A stretch of DNA of 64,000 nt. It comes from Grifola frondosa. Lineage: Eukaryota > Basidiomycota > Agaricomycetes > Polyporales > Grifolaceae. The DNA is taken from NCBI GenBank assembly GCA_001683735.1, contig LUGG01000002.1, positions 1,736,001-1,800,000 of the forward strand, in the 5' to 3' direction. Below the pieces are notes generated by a model, which had not been told where the DNA came from, searched no databases, and worked only from the letters and a program-made list of their open reading frames with translations. A program made the position numbers and the translations under genes. This document shows, one piece after another, positions 1-12,100 of the stretch (positions are counted from its first letter, which is position 1; the number at the start of each line of letters is the position of its first letter).

Positions 1-460
1 TCTCATCGAAGTTGTATAAGTTATAATACCTGTTCATCCTGAACCAGAGACGCATCAGGTTTATGGTGCCCCTCAGACGGTTTCAGGGTTAGCTACAAAC
101 TGCTTTGTGGGGTGAGCTCTGTCCCATTGCTATACCTCGAAAAGGTAGCTTATTGCGCGACACCGATATATTGACCGATGTGGGAAAATTTTCATGGTAA
201 TCAAGTTGACGAAGATGTTGCTTATTTATGCCCCATATGCGGGGCCTATTGCGTGTACCCATGACAGTTTGCTGTGAACGCGAACGTTTATTTCATGGAC
301 AGTTCGATGTGTCGTGTCATAGACCTTCTGATCTCGGCATGAAGGACAGCATGTTCTTGCGGTAGTGCCCGTGGTCGATATTTATTGCGAACGACCTCAC
401 ATGCTCGTTGCCCTTGTCTTTCTGTTCGCCTACGTCATTGCTTTCGTTCGCTGGCTCGAG
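1..460. other. Left-edge intergenic sequence
   Basis: No gene is recognised here. A short open frame starting at 365 runs into the first exon of the following gene, but its extra N-terminal residues do not resemble the short N-termini of that family, so I treat them as upstream sequence. Confidence 0.5.
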
Positions 461-2121
461 ATGGACCATTCTGAGATAATGCCAACGTTGCGGGTTATAC
501 AGCGTGTACGATACTCTGAACGTGAGTCTTTATGCAGTTTTTCATGGGAACTGTTCTGAACGTGTACAGTGGCTTCAAGCGTCGTCATCCTCTACGACCA
601 CAGTACGTCACCTTATAGGACTCTACCATAATCATTTCACGGCTTTTGTCAGTTATCACTTTTCACCAGGAAGTAAGTCCACAATAAATTCTATTCATTC
701 ATGCTCACTGATTATTTTTTGTCTCTCAAGTATGATTTGGTTTGGGTAGATATTGATGAAACCTGTCGACCAACAAACTACCGTTTACCGTTCCCTAATC
801 TGACTAGAAATCCCCGTGTTCGAAGGGAAAATGCTTGTTCATCATCGTGCGTTCTATGACAGGTCATCAATGATGACGATGTCTTCATGACCATTTACAG
901 AATCGCTACTACATACTGCTCAATGTGGTGTGAGCATCCTAGCTGTACTCGTGATCTGTATACGCTAACGATGTATAGGATCAATAATTACGGCAAGTCA
1001 ATGATTCTTATTGGACTCCACCTACGTACGGAATTTACACACGGTGCAGCTCTTTTTAGTCCAAATATTACCGACGTTGTAAGCAATTCAACATACAGGC
1101 TTTCATTATCCCGCAAGCTGACCATGCAATAGTTGTATGTCCTCATTGCTCACCAAGAAGTGTTTGGTTGATGCTTACACATGATTTCCAGCTGTATGCT
1201 CTCATAACTATCATGAAGTCTGTCGATGACAATTTTTCCAGGCGCACACTGGTATCGATGGCAGGGTTGGACTGGAATAATGTTGTTCATCATAGCAGAA
1301 CGTAGAGTAACTCCATGACTCCTCGTTTGATATTCACTAATGACTCCACGTAGTGATTCTCCAATTGCGGTTGTATGCGTGGTATTTATTCGACAAGAGG
1401 GTACTGGCAATCATGGTCACCCTCTGCCTCGCAACAGCAGCATCTTCAATGTTCGTGGTGGGGCTCTTTCTTTCTCAGGTCACCAGTGAGTATCTCTTTT
1501 GATCCGCAACATTGTAATAACATGCTTATGTTCGCATCGAAGCCGCTTCTCATATTATTCCTGGGAAACCATTCTGTGTTCTCACCGGAGCACCAGACTT
1601 CTTTTACGCATATTGGATACCCATGCTCGCGTCCGAGAGTGTACTCTGTGCATTCGCCATCTTCCGCGGATTCCAGACTTTTCGTCCTGGAACTACGGTC
1701 TTCCAAAGTGGCCGGCGAATAGGAGAGGTACTGATCCGCGATGCCGTCTTCTATTTCATCGTGTAAGTCTCCTGAATTATATTTTCTCTGTCTCCAACTT
1801 ATTCCGCGCCAAATAACACAGCATGTTTGTTGCATATGGATGCAACGCGATAGTTTACATCGTCGGAACGGTACGCTCTGACATCGTCTTCTGAAAGCAG
1901 CTGACATACGTGATTCTCAGACGGACGAATTTGAAATCCCTGTTAGCTTCGCGGCGGCTTTGTCAAGCGTTTTGGCCAGCCGGATGTGTCTCAATGTTCG
2001 CGGCATGATACGAGAAGAGAACACTATTCCTTTGGTGACACCTTTGCAATTGGAGAGTGATTCATCAGACAGCGATGATGAATGCTCCCTCGTATCATGC
2101 GTACAGGGAACAACGACATGA
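461..2121 (+). CDS. DUF6533 multi-pass membrane protein, copy 1
   Basis: This is an intron-rich member of the basidiomycete DUF6533 integral membrane family, whose function is unknown. Splicing by eye gives a short N-terminus ending RVRYSE, then LASSVVILYDH, IITFHQE, YDLVW, KSPCSKGKCLFII and NRYY, which together form the DUF6533 core. After that come LFSPNITD, HWYRWQGWTGIM, a membrane helix leading to LQLRLYAWY, and a C-terminal half with YWIPMLASE and FQSGRR. The tail is acidic and serine-rich and ends at TGA 2119-2121. The frame stays open across all exons if one intron (993-1049) is a GC-AG intron. The ATG at 461 is chosen because it gives the short N-terminus usual in the family. A paralogue lies 1 kb downstream in the same orientation. 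The family assignment is firm; exact exon ends are less so. Confidence 0.8.
993..1049 (+). other. GC-AG intron in DUF6533 copy 1
   Basis: The donor reads G|GCAAGT and the acceptor GTGCAG. Using this GC donor joins NNY to ALFSPNITD in frame. The nearby GT dinucleotides break the frame. The paralogue has the same arrangement at 3640-3691. Confidence 0.65.
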
Positions 2122-3112
2122 TGCAACCATCGCCAGCATGATACGACAGATTCAAAATTACTGTCCTCGAGTATCAGCAGATTGCGGAGCTATGCATACG
2201 TAGTTCTATCCAAAGTGATTCTCTTCAATGGTAATTGCTGTGCATATAAGTTTTGTGTATCGAAGAGTCCCCCGGTGCATAAAAGTCTTGTCCTGATCAT
2301 GAATTGGCATTAGTTTAAGATATCATGTTATTAAGATGTGACGAACGTAAAAACTTTGATCGACATTTACTGGCAGTTACAGTGATGCGGCAACTGCCAG
2401 ACCACATCAACACGACCCTGGTGGAATCACCCAATAATGTGCATTGACGGTCTCTAACTGCACACTGAATGCCAGAACTTCGTTGTCCTCTATCTCAGGG
2501 AGCTCATCATATCATGACTCGCTGTACCACGTGACGGACGACGGTATCTGGCATCTGGTCCTCGAGTCTCGAACTCCATTGTGTACGCACTCAACACGCA
2601 ATTACTCCTTGCCGCACAAATAGGAAACTCAATGGTGCGTCAAATGAAGAGCGCTTTGCTTTATATCTTGAAAGCCATGATTTTCTCAGGCTCCGAAGTG
2701 GTCATAACATGCCTGACCTCAAGGGCTCTCTTTTAGGGAAGAGAGCTTACGCGAAAAAAGCTTTTTATTCAACGCCTTGCCTTCATATATGCCTGTCACG
2801 TCAAAGTTTGAACAGGGGAAGCTCTCCGCGTGATTGGTGATATGGGGAATTTCTTTCATGCAAGAGCGCCAAACACTGCTAGTAGAATATTTTACCCACT
2901 TGTTGAATAACCCGGGGCTTACACAGCCGAGATGTAAGCCGCGTTTGCACAGCAAATGGCGATGTTTATATTGCATCCGCCTGCTATGGAAGAATGTCTA
3001 CACTTTTATCAATGCATTCCAGAAATCACATCATTTATATCATGATTTGAGAGTGCCAAACTCGTAACATCCTCCTTGTTCTCCCCCACTTCTGTGTCCG
3101 TTTGCTGGGCCG
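2122..3112. other. Intergenic sequence between the DUF6533 paralogues
   Basis: About 1 kb in which I find no supported gene, repeat or RNA. Short open frames here show no family motifs. Confidence 0.5.
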
Positions 3113-4806
3113 ATGGACGACCTATCCCCGACCCTGCATCGGCTCTCCATGTTGTTCGAAACATACGTTATTGTGAACGTAAGTCTTCCTCTGAAATCAC
3201 CACTCCTATGCTGAACTTGAAAAGTGGCGTCCAGCGTCGTCATCGTTTATGATCACAGTATGTTTCTTGGGATAATTGTTGATTCTTTTACTCACTCAGT
3301 TTTCTCAGTGCTCACAATCGATCAGGAAGTAAGTGAATAGATAGCCAGATGATATACTTACTCAAGTTTATTATTACAGTATCATTTGATATGGGTGAGA
3401 ACACATTTCTTCCTCTCCCGCTACTACGTTTTGGTGACATCCTCTTAGAGGTCTCCCTGGTCAAGAGGAAAATGTCTCTTCCTCTTCGTGAGTTACATGC
3501 ATATATCGATGTTGAGGTCCTTACACGGCTTCCAGAATCGTTACTATTCGTTGTTTACTGTCCTGTAAGCCGGTTGTGAGCTTACAAACGTCTATTATCC
3601 TAATGTCCGTCATTACTGTCTCCAGATTCAACAACTACGGCAAGTACCAATGGCATGCTCGAGTATCGCAGACATCTGATCGATGATGCAGCTCTCTTCG
3701 GTCTGGACCACACGGATATGGTGAGCGATTTTAGGCAAATTGTCTAGCACTCATGCTTACGGAATGCTAGTTGTATGTTTCTCTTCACCTATCTGTTTTC
3801 ATCCCGCCTGATTCATAGCTCGCAGCTGTATGTTTTCTTCCGCTGACCCTGGAATTTCAGTTAAGTCACATCACTCAGGTAAACGCTGGTATCAGTGGCA
3901 GGGTTGGACTGCAATAGTGTTGTTTATTGTGGCTGAATGTAAATGCTAACTTATCCTCATTCACCCAACTGACGACATGTTTATAGTGGTCCTACAACTC
4001 CGATTGTACGCACTGTACTTCCTTGACAAGAAGGTCCTCATCTTCATGGTCACAGTCTGCCTCTTGGCGGCCGTATCTTCTGCTACGGTGATGGGCATTT
4101 CGTTGTCCAAACTAACAGGTAACCTTCCTACTCTGTCATGCAAATAAATCACTTGTAACAATCTACTCCAAGCTTCCGTTGGTGTAATAGCTGGCTCCTC
4201 ATCCTGCGTGGTTCACAATGCACCAGCATATTTCTATGCGTTCTGGATACCGATGCTCGCCTCTGAATGCATGCTTTGCGGACTCGCCATTCTCCGTGGT
4301 ATCCAGACATGCTTCCCGGCATCTACACTATTCCAGAGCGGCCGGCGACTTGTAAAGGCCCTAGTTCGCGATGCCATCCTCTATTTCATTGTGTACGTCT
4401 CCCAGATCAAGCTGCTACGAGGACTCACTCTTCACATTCGATCTACTAGCGTGTTCGGAGTCTATCTAGTCAACGCCATTGTGTTCATCGTCACTACGGT
4501 GCGTAGAATCACAAGAAATCAGACGAGCAAGACTCTGATTGTTGCTGAACGTAACAGGGAAACGAGCTGGAGACTACCGTCAGCTTTACTGCGGCATGTT
4601 CGTGCGTTTTGTGCAATCGCATGTCCCTCAATATCCGAGGCATGGTCCGAGAAGACAACTCCATCCCTGACCTGACCCCCTCACCGTTGAAGAATGATTC
4701 GTCATATTCTTCCTCAGAGATTCCAGTGGAAGGTACCGAGTCAGCGCTTATGGAGGAAGTGCACGGATCGCAAGACTGGAGGGAGGACATTGTATCACGA
4801 GTATGA
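3113..4806 (+). CDS. DUF6533 multi-pass membrane protein, copy 2
   Basis: This is a tandem paralogue of the gene at 461-2121 with the same exon plan. By-eye splicing gives LASSVVIVYDH, MLTIDQE, YHLIW, RSPWSRGKCLFLF, NRYYSLFTVL, ALFGLDHTDM, RWYQWQGWTAIV, LQLRLYALYFLDKKV, FWIPMLASE, FQSGRR and the conserved tail MSLNIRGMVRED, ending at TGA before 4807. Function is unknown for the family. The 5' end is the weak point. The ATG at 3113 matches copy 1 by position but is not in frame with the exon end ...RNIRYCE, and that frame has no ATG before an upstream stop at 3043. The start is therefore unresolved, from a small indel, an unseen exon or a sequencing error. From exon 2 on, the frame is open. 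Confidence 0.7.
3640..3691 (+). other. GC-AG intron in DUF6533 copy 2
   Basis: The donor G|GCAAGT sits after NNY, exactly as in the first paralogue, and the acceptor is GATGCAG. Only this splice joins NNY to ALFGLDHTDM in frame. Without it the exon meets a TGA. Confidence 0.65.
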
Positions 4807-5236
4807 TCGGAATTGCAGCTACCTAAATTATTGTGATAATGATCCACTGGATTCTGGAGCCGTGTAGACCATGGCAAATGGGACCGTACAAACATGCTGA
4901 GATTAGATAGACGTGCATACTATTGTGAACCAAACTCGCCATGTGCCTTCATGAACAATTGACGGCGTCCCTGGGACTCATTTCGAGGGTGACTTCTCAG
5001 AGAAGGTCGTCGGTCTCGTGAGAGCGCAATGCAGAAATCCAGGCCATCGTTAAAGTGATCAGCGTATTGTCTCATGAGGAAAGACATGAGATGCCCCCGA
5101 TCCCTCTCAAGGTCAATTGGAACTTCTCCACTCTGCTTTGCTTCCCTTCTTGTCAGTCTCATACATGTGTTTGCAGAACGTACTTCTATCAATTCATGAT
5201 CCTTCGCTTCCCGCACTGACGCCGGCGAGGAGGAAA
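4807..5236. other. Convergent intergenic sequence
   Basis: This holds the 3' flanks of the plus-strand DUF6533 gene and the minus-strand TPI gene. No further gene is seen. Confidence 0.5.
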
Positions 5237-6281
<1,045 letters not shown>

Positions 6282-6532
6282 AGCTACACGTAAACTGGTG
6301 AAAAGGCGAAGAGGGTTGTGTGTGTGTGGGGGAGGGGTAAAGACGAGTGGAAGAGCGACGGAGATGGATCGATTCGGCGTTAGACGACTTACACCCAATC
6401 TCGAGGATCTAATCTAATCGGCACTCGTCACAATGTGACTTCACGCGTCAATTGGTGACGCACGCGTGACATTACGCGTGCTGCTACCGCGTTGCTAACT
6501 CGTGCAAACCGCCAGCTCACTTTGGTCTCGAC
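6282..6532. promoter_or_regulatory. Shared divergent promoter with three ACGCGT boxes
   Basis: This 251-base spacer lies between the start codons of TPI (minus) and the 240-residue gene (plus). It holds three ACGCGT hexamers at 6443, 6462 and 6474, each inside a longer near-palindrome, and a short TG/G-rich run near 6316-6336. ACGCGT is the yeast MluI cell-cycle box sequence bound by MBF. Use of the same factor here is inference. Confidence 0.45.
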
Positions 6533-7255
6533 ATGTCGCAAAAACGCAAAGCTGATGGTGGCATGTCTGGAGCTACGTCAAAAAAGTTACGTGCTAATAG
6601 CGCCAATGCGTCAGCTATGGCACTCGTCAATGCTATTCTTGCCAATCCAAATGGATACGCCATTTCCCCGGACCCAAATGTCGTTCGCAAGTCCTTGATT
6701 GATCTGGCAGCGTACGCAAGATTTTTGGAGGAGGCGTCCGCAATCAGTAATAATGCCCCCGGCCCGAGCGGTGGTGCTGTGCCCCAGCCGATGAAGACAA
6801 AGGAGGAGTTGGAAGAAGCTGCGGAGAAGATTAGAAAGGCAGCTCATAGCGGGATTAAGAAACAGATGACGGTCAGTGACATCTTTGATACCTCGATATG
6901 GTCGATTCTGAACTGCTCGCAGTGGAAGCCCTCATGTAAAGGTGGCACCGCAAAGTGGTCGTATGATGGGATTTGTCCGGATCCTGAAGTCTTTGGAGTT
7001 CTCATGGGTCTTGGTGGTCCGCCAAAGTTCAAGATGAAGAAGTTCCCGAAGGCTGAATTTGAGAGCCTCATTGGCGATTTCAGGGCTTCCGCTAGGTGCG
7101 CTCATGGTGCTCTCTATCGGCCCATGGTCATGCTGATACTGTCAATTGCCTTACATTTCGACAGATACTCTGATCTATATATCACAAGTAACGACATCAC
7201 TGTGCGTTGGTCCGAGACTGGCGAATTCAAGTTCAGCGGGACATATGGGAAGTAG
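6533..7255 (+). CDS. Uncharacterised 240-residue protein
   Basis: This is a single uninterrupted ORF of 240 codons. The N-terminus is basic (QKRKAD, SKKLRAN) and could act as a nuclear localisation signal. Residues about 90-110 form a charged helix (KTKEELEEAAEKIRKA). The C-terminal half has a Trp/Gly-rich part (SQWKPSCKGGTAKW) and ends with DITVRWSETGEFKFSG. I recall similar endings in unnamed basidiomycete proteins but cannot name a family. No signal peptide or membrane segment is visible. Long for a chance ORF, with a plausible start just after the divergent promoter. Confidence 0.65.
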   Translation: MSQKRKADGGMSGATSKKLRANSANASAMALVNAILANPNGYAISPDPNVVRKSLIDLAAYARFLEEASAISNNAPGPSGGAVPQPMKTKEELEEAAEKIRKAAHSGIKKQMTVSDIFDTSIWSILNCSQWKPSCKGGTAKWSYDGICPDPEVFGVLMGLGGPPKFKMKKFPKAEFESLIGDFRASARCAHGALYRPMVMLILSIALHFDRYSDLYITSNDITVRWSETGEFKFSGTYGK

Positions 7256-8044
7256 ATACCCGGAGGCGAGTTGGGTGTGGAGATGCGTCTTGCTATCGTA
7301 CATAATCCTGCAGGTTTCATAGTTCCACCATAATATCGCTCACTAAAATCGCGTGCGGCGATCCTGAATGTGTTGAAGTACTTAGCACATGTTGCAGTCG
7401 AGCCTCGCACGGCCGAGAAAGCACAGAGCAACATCCATGCAATGTTTTTAGGGAGAATCTAATCTTGAAAATCACTAATTTAGGCCTAATTCGCCACAAT
7501 CCTGTGGAACAAAACAAAGGAGATAGTAATCAACACGCAAAACGCGGAGGCGCACCAACATCATGTCGAACCCACCCCACCCTTTCTCAGTCGTCGATGA
7601 TTGGCAACCGTGGGTTTCATGCTTTTGGCGCTAACGTTCATGCACGCGACTGCACATCATACCAGCGATTTTGATCACTCCACCAGTGCTTGAACGAAAT
7701 TGAGTCAATGAAGCTGGACGAAGCACCTAGTACACAGTCTCGACGATACACGAACAGAGCGCGTCAGAATGACTCGGCTGCGCAGAGGTGTGGTCAGGGT
7801 TGAGGCTTGGGTCATGTCGAGCACGCCTGTTTCTTCACTGCCGCCACGTGGGGTCGATAGCCACCGCCGTTAAACAACTGCCCGCATGAACCTCACTCAC
7901 AAAACCCCAAATACCTCTCTTCCGGCGTAGGAAGGATTTCGCTGACAGACTCGTAATGTTCGGGCCCATAATGTTTTCCGCGGCGCACTCTGAGAAACTG
8001 CAGGCGCACGCGAAAAGTGGGCCGCCAGAAAGGCCTGCTGCACA
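7256..8044. other. Intergenic sequence
   Basis: No supported gene. Minus-strand open frames across 7835-8272 look like shadows of the GC-rich start of the next gene. Confidence 0.4.
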
Positions 8045-9133
8045 GTGGAAGAGGGGGTCCGGATGGACGGCAGCGTGAACTGCTTGGGGTATTATCTTGA
8101 GGTCGCGCCTCCCGCCACGTCTGTGTCGTCCGACGACGACAGCGAGGTGCAAGGTGAGGGGGAGCACGACGAGCTCGGGCCAGACGCGGCGCCCTTGAGC
8201 TTCGCGCAACCAAAGCATATTCCCACGGTGTCTACAATGAGGTGGCACCACTCCCAGGCTCGCCTCTTGCATTTCCCCAGCACGACCAGAAGGCAGAATG
8301 GCAGCAAGGACGCATTATTGGATATCTTTGTGGTGCGTTTGGGTTTGCGTGCGGGTTTTGGAAGGGCGAGACTGATCAGCTGCAGGTTTCTGCTTACCAT
8401 TCCGGTGATATTCTGGGATGCGGGGTACTGTTTCTTGCGGTGAGTAGGAAACATTTTCCGAGGAGCGATAACGCTGATCCAATAATTACGTGTAATGCTA
8501 GTCCGCGCTCAATGAGGGTGGCGACCTTCATTGGCTCTGGAAGCCGTACGCGTTGTATCAAGAGGTCGACTATGTGCGTCTCCAGCTACACGTTTTGTTA
8601 GCTCGACAAATCTCACCGGGCATTCCAGATCTATGGCCTTAAAGCCTACGAGGGTGGCGACGGCTTTACCAATGCTCAGTGTACGTGTGTTCCAGAAATT
8701 TTCTCCGCAGTTCCCACTGACTGCTTCCCCAGCGCTCCTGAACATCGTCGAGAACTTCATGAACATCGCTTATCTCTATCTCGCCCACGTCGTCGGAACG
8801 CCCGTCGCGCCGCTCGTCGGATTCGCGAGCGCGGTCATGACGCTGTCCAAAACGGTGCTCTACTGGGTGCAGGAGTACTACTGCAACGGATGCTCGGTCG
8901 GCCACAATAGCCTGCAGGTCCTGGTCGTATACTGGATTATACCCAACGGGTGAGTGTGTTTTCCGTTATTTTCCCGTGCGGCGTTCCGGCAATATTTCTG
9001 ATTTGTGCGCTACGCCAGCCTGTGGTTGGTGATTCCTAGCTTCATCATCTGGCAATTTGGCAAGGACATCGTGGCTTCTTTACGTGTTGCGGAGAAAGTC
9101 GCCGCAAAAGAGGTCTCTGGCAAGACACAGTAA
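8045..9133 (+). CDS. Fungal multi-pass membrane protein, with apparent frameshift
   Basis: The spliced product contains FWDAGYCFL, then GGDLHWLWKPYALYQEVDY, IYGLKAYEGGDGFTNAQ, and a long hydrophobic exon (IVENFMNIAYLYLAHVV, VMTLSKTVLYWVQEYYC). It ends LWLVIPSFIIWQFGKDI and stops at TAA 9131-9133. I recall this pattern from unnamed fungal membrane proteins with about five to six helices; the function is not known to me. Introns with good borders lie between these blocks. At about 8515 the consensus splice gives RPRSM, but GGDLHW is then one base out of frame, so one base seems to be missing. The start is uncertain: ATG 8045 opens an acidic, Ser-rich N-terminus, and ATG 8237 is an alternative in the same frame. 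Confidence 0.6.
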
Positions 9134-12100
9134 ACATCGGACGTCGCGCGTATAATATACCCGACCACGCATCATCTATTTGCTTTCGACGTATCTTTCT
9201 AGATTGTATTTATTGCATGCAGACGAGAAACAGAACTGCAGTGTTGTTGTTGGAGAGCTGTGCAATTTTCTGTATATCCTTTCCCCACGCACCAAGTCTG
9301 CGGAATGCGTCCGGAATCGGCAGCGATGGCTCTTCGTCAATCTGAGGGGCACATACGAGAACGCGCAAGCGCGCGGGCCAGCAATACCATCTCGGTGCAC
9401 CGTTTCGTGGGACCACCGCGCGAGCGTCCGACATTATTGCGAGCCAATGCCACCATCCGCACACGCTGCGAGTCGCCGCGCAATTGACAACACGCTGCAC
9501 GGTCTCTCGGGTTCGCCCGCACGCACCCCTCAAACGAACGTCCTCCCGTGAGCCGCGAAGAGAGGAGAGGAGCCAATCGCACGCAGCACGCGCAGCCAAA
9601 AATACGGGAACGGGTCCGAGAGCAATCATGTGCGTGCGCGTGTGGCAGCGAGGATCGCCCCGAAATGGCAGTGCGTGCAAGGCAAAAGCCTCGCGCATGG
9701 AAGGGACGCACCGCGGGCTCTGAGAAAAAAAGAAAAGAAGAAATAGAAAAAACCGTGGCTGGCCCTCTATATCCCCCGGCGCACGGTGCGTGCTTCGCGA
9801 GATAGAGTTGGCAGCGGCGGCGAGCCCGGGTCGCGGCGGGGACGCTCTGTGTCGCGAGTTGGGCCGGAGGCCGGCGCAGGGAACGCGGCGCTGGGGTTTG
9901 ATTGCCTCCATGCATCTGCGCGCGCAGATCTTAGGGACGGCACTTGCGATTGCGTGGTGTCACATACGAACGTGCACCGTCGCCATGGCCGCTCTTCCTG
10001 CGCTTCCACAGGTGACCTGCGCGACATGCGCCCGGGAATGCGCGCACGTTGTTTCTCGCTCGCGGAGCATACCTGCGCGCGAAACGCGAGCAGGAGCAGG
10101 AGCACCACGCCGGCGACGGTGAGGAGCTAGGCTGCGAGCCCCGGACTCCAGCGCCCTCGGAGGTACCAAGTAATATCGCGGACCTATATCGTAGCATGGG
10201 AGAGGTTCCAAGCCAGCCATAAGGTATAAGCTATGAGACCTCGCGCGAGTCCGGCACACCGCCGCGGACGCAGCTGGGCTAGGCCATATTTAGGTGATCT
10301 GCACAGATGAGTGGGCGGGTTGGCGAAAGGAGGAAAACTGGATGAAAAAACATTCCATCGCGTGTACTTATCGCGGGGCGATTCTGGGGCCGAGGCTGGG
10401 TGGGTGGCCGTTGTGCGCGGGGCGACGAGCAGCGCCGCGTTACCGAGGGAAGCGGCGGACGACGTAACGTAACGACTGCATAGGCGAGGGGCGAATGATG
10501 CTTGCTGGGCTGCAGTATCGCCGCAACGTAGATAGCAGATAGGAGGGCGCACCGCAGAACCGAGTTTGTTCGCAGGGACAGCAGGGCCCGCGCGCCACGT
10601 GAGGCTGCGACATGGGCGAGTTGACATATGCGGGATACGTTGCGTGTTATATTACAGGATCAACCATGAGCAGGGACGACATTGACAGTGACGCGGAAGG
10701 CTGCCGGATGGTGCCAAGATTAGGCCGGTGGGGGCTCGACAGTGGTAGCTCGTGCAAACCGTAATGTGGGGCGTAAGTTCCCGAGTCCGAAACGACTACT
10801 TACGATATAATATATTGTGGCCGGGAAGTGCAGCGCGTTCCGGTGCTGCGACGAGCGAGGCTGCTGCAATTTTGATATCGAATTCCGCAGAGTCCGATCA
10901 CGACCGACGATCACCAGCGCGGCTCTATCTGGACACGAGCTGGCACGAGTGCCTAAGTGCGAGTGCCTGTATGTCTCGGATACGGTTCGGACGCAGAGGG
11001 CCGCGGAACGACGAGAAGGCCATCGGGCGCTGGTCTGGGCTGGGGTGTTCTATTAGGGTGGCGAACATATCCTGCTAGTGTGAGTAGTGCTGCCTCATCA
11101 AACATGAAACCGGAGACAAAAGCGAGCTACTAGCCGCCTAATCACGGCACGTGCAACGGCGATACGCACGGAGCCGGGCACAATGGTGGTTGCATGTGGG
11201 CAGCTTGACAACTGGGGGCGCGCGCAAGGACGTGTGGTACCACAGAAAACGAATTGATTCATTGCGAGCAGGAGATAGTGACACAGAATGCAGGTAGTGA
11301 TTAGAAACCAAAGGCCCCGGCCGGTTGCGAAGAGTGTATGAGAGAAAAGACTATGCAGAGAGACATGCGAGAGAGAGAGAAGGGACGGATATTGATGCCA
11401 TGAGGATATAACAGTAGGTACGGAACGTCTAGTGATGCAGAGCGAGAAACAGAGAAATGCGTGCGGATAGCTTTTGTGGTGCAGTCGGGATATGGGCGGC
11501 GGCGGTAGGTACTGCAAAGTCCCGATGATGCAGAAGGGAAGTCAATCTATATGGGCGTCGTTTAGACTTGAATTTTGGACTTCGTCTGAGAGAAGCGCGG
11601 GTGCGTCAGATATGGACCGGCAGAAGATAGGACCCGGCAATTACTCACGGATTTGCGCATCATGAGGGGGGACAGTCAGAGGAGTACGCCTGCTGTGTGT
11701 GCGACTGGTGGTCATGGATACCTCATCAGTTATGGAGCAGCGGGTGGTGGGGCTCCAGACTCAAACACGCACATATAGCGGAGGGGGGCTCTGGTTGGCA
11801 GAGGATTTGGAGAGTGCTTTTTGCAACTAGCAAGGCAATACAGAAGGAATTACTACGAGGTATGGAACGATGTGAGTGCATTGAATTACCTTGGCTTGAC
11901 TCTCTTGTGCGCGTTGGTTGGACATGGACGGGTGGATGCTAAGGTTGGCGAGGCTTTTAGCCTGGGGAGAGAGGAGAGAGCGCAGGATAGACTGGGGAGG
12001 GCAATGAGCTGGTGGGGCAATCATTGACTTTGTTGAAGATGCGGAAGAGTCGGACTTCTGTGCTTGGGAAGGCATAAGGGCGCGAGAAGAGGTGTCCGGA

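Noticed and set aside
9210..10259. Many long overlapping ORFs on both strands, 9.2-10.3 kb
   Set aside because: They overlap in most frames, are rich in Arg, Ala and Pro as expected from GC-rich DNA with few stops, and show no family motif or intron logic.
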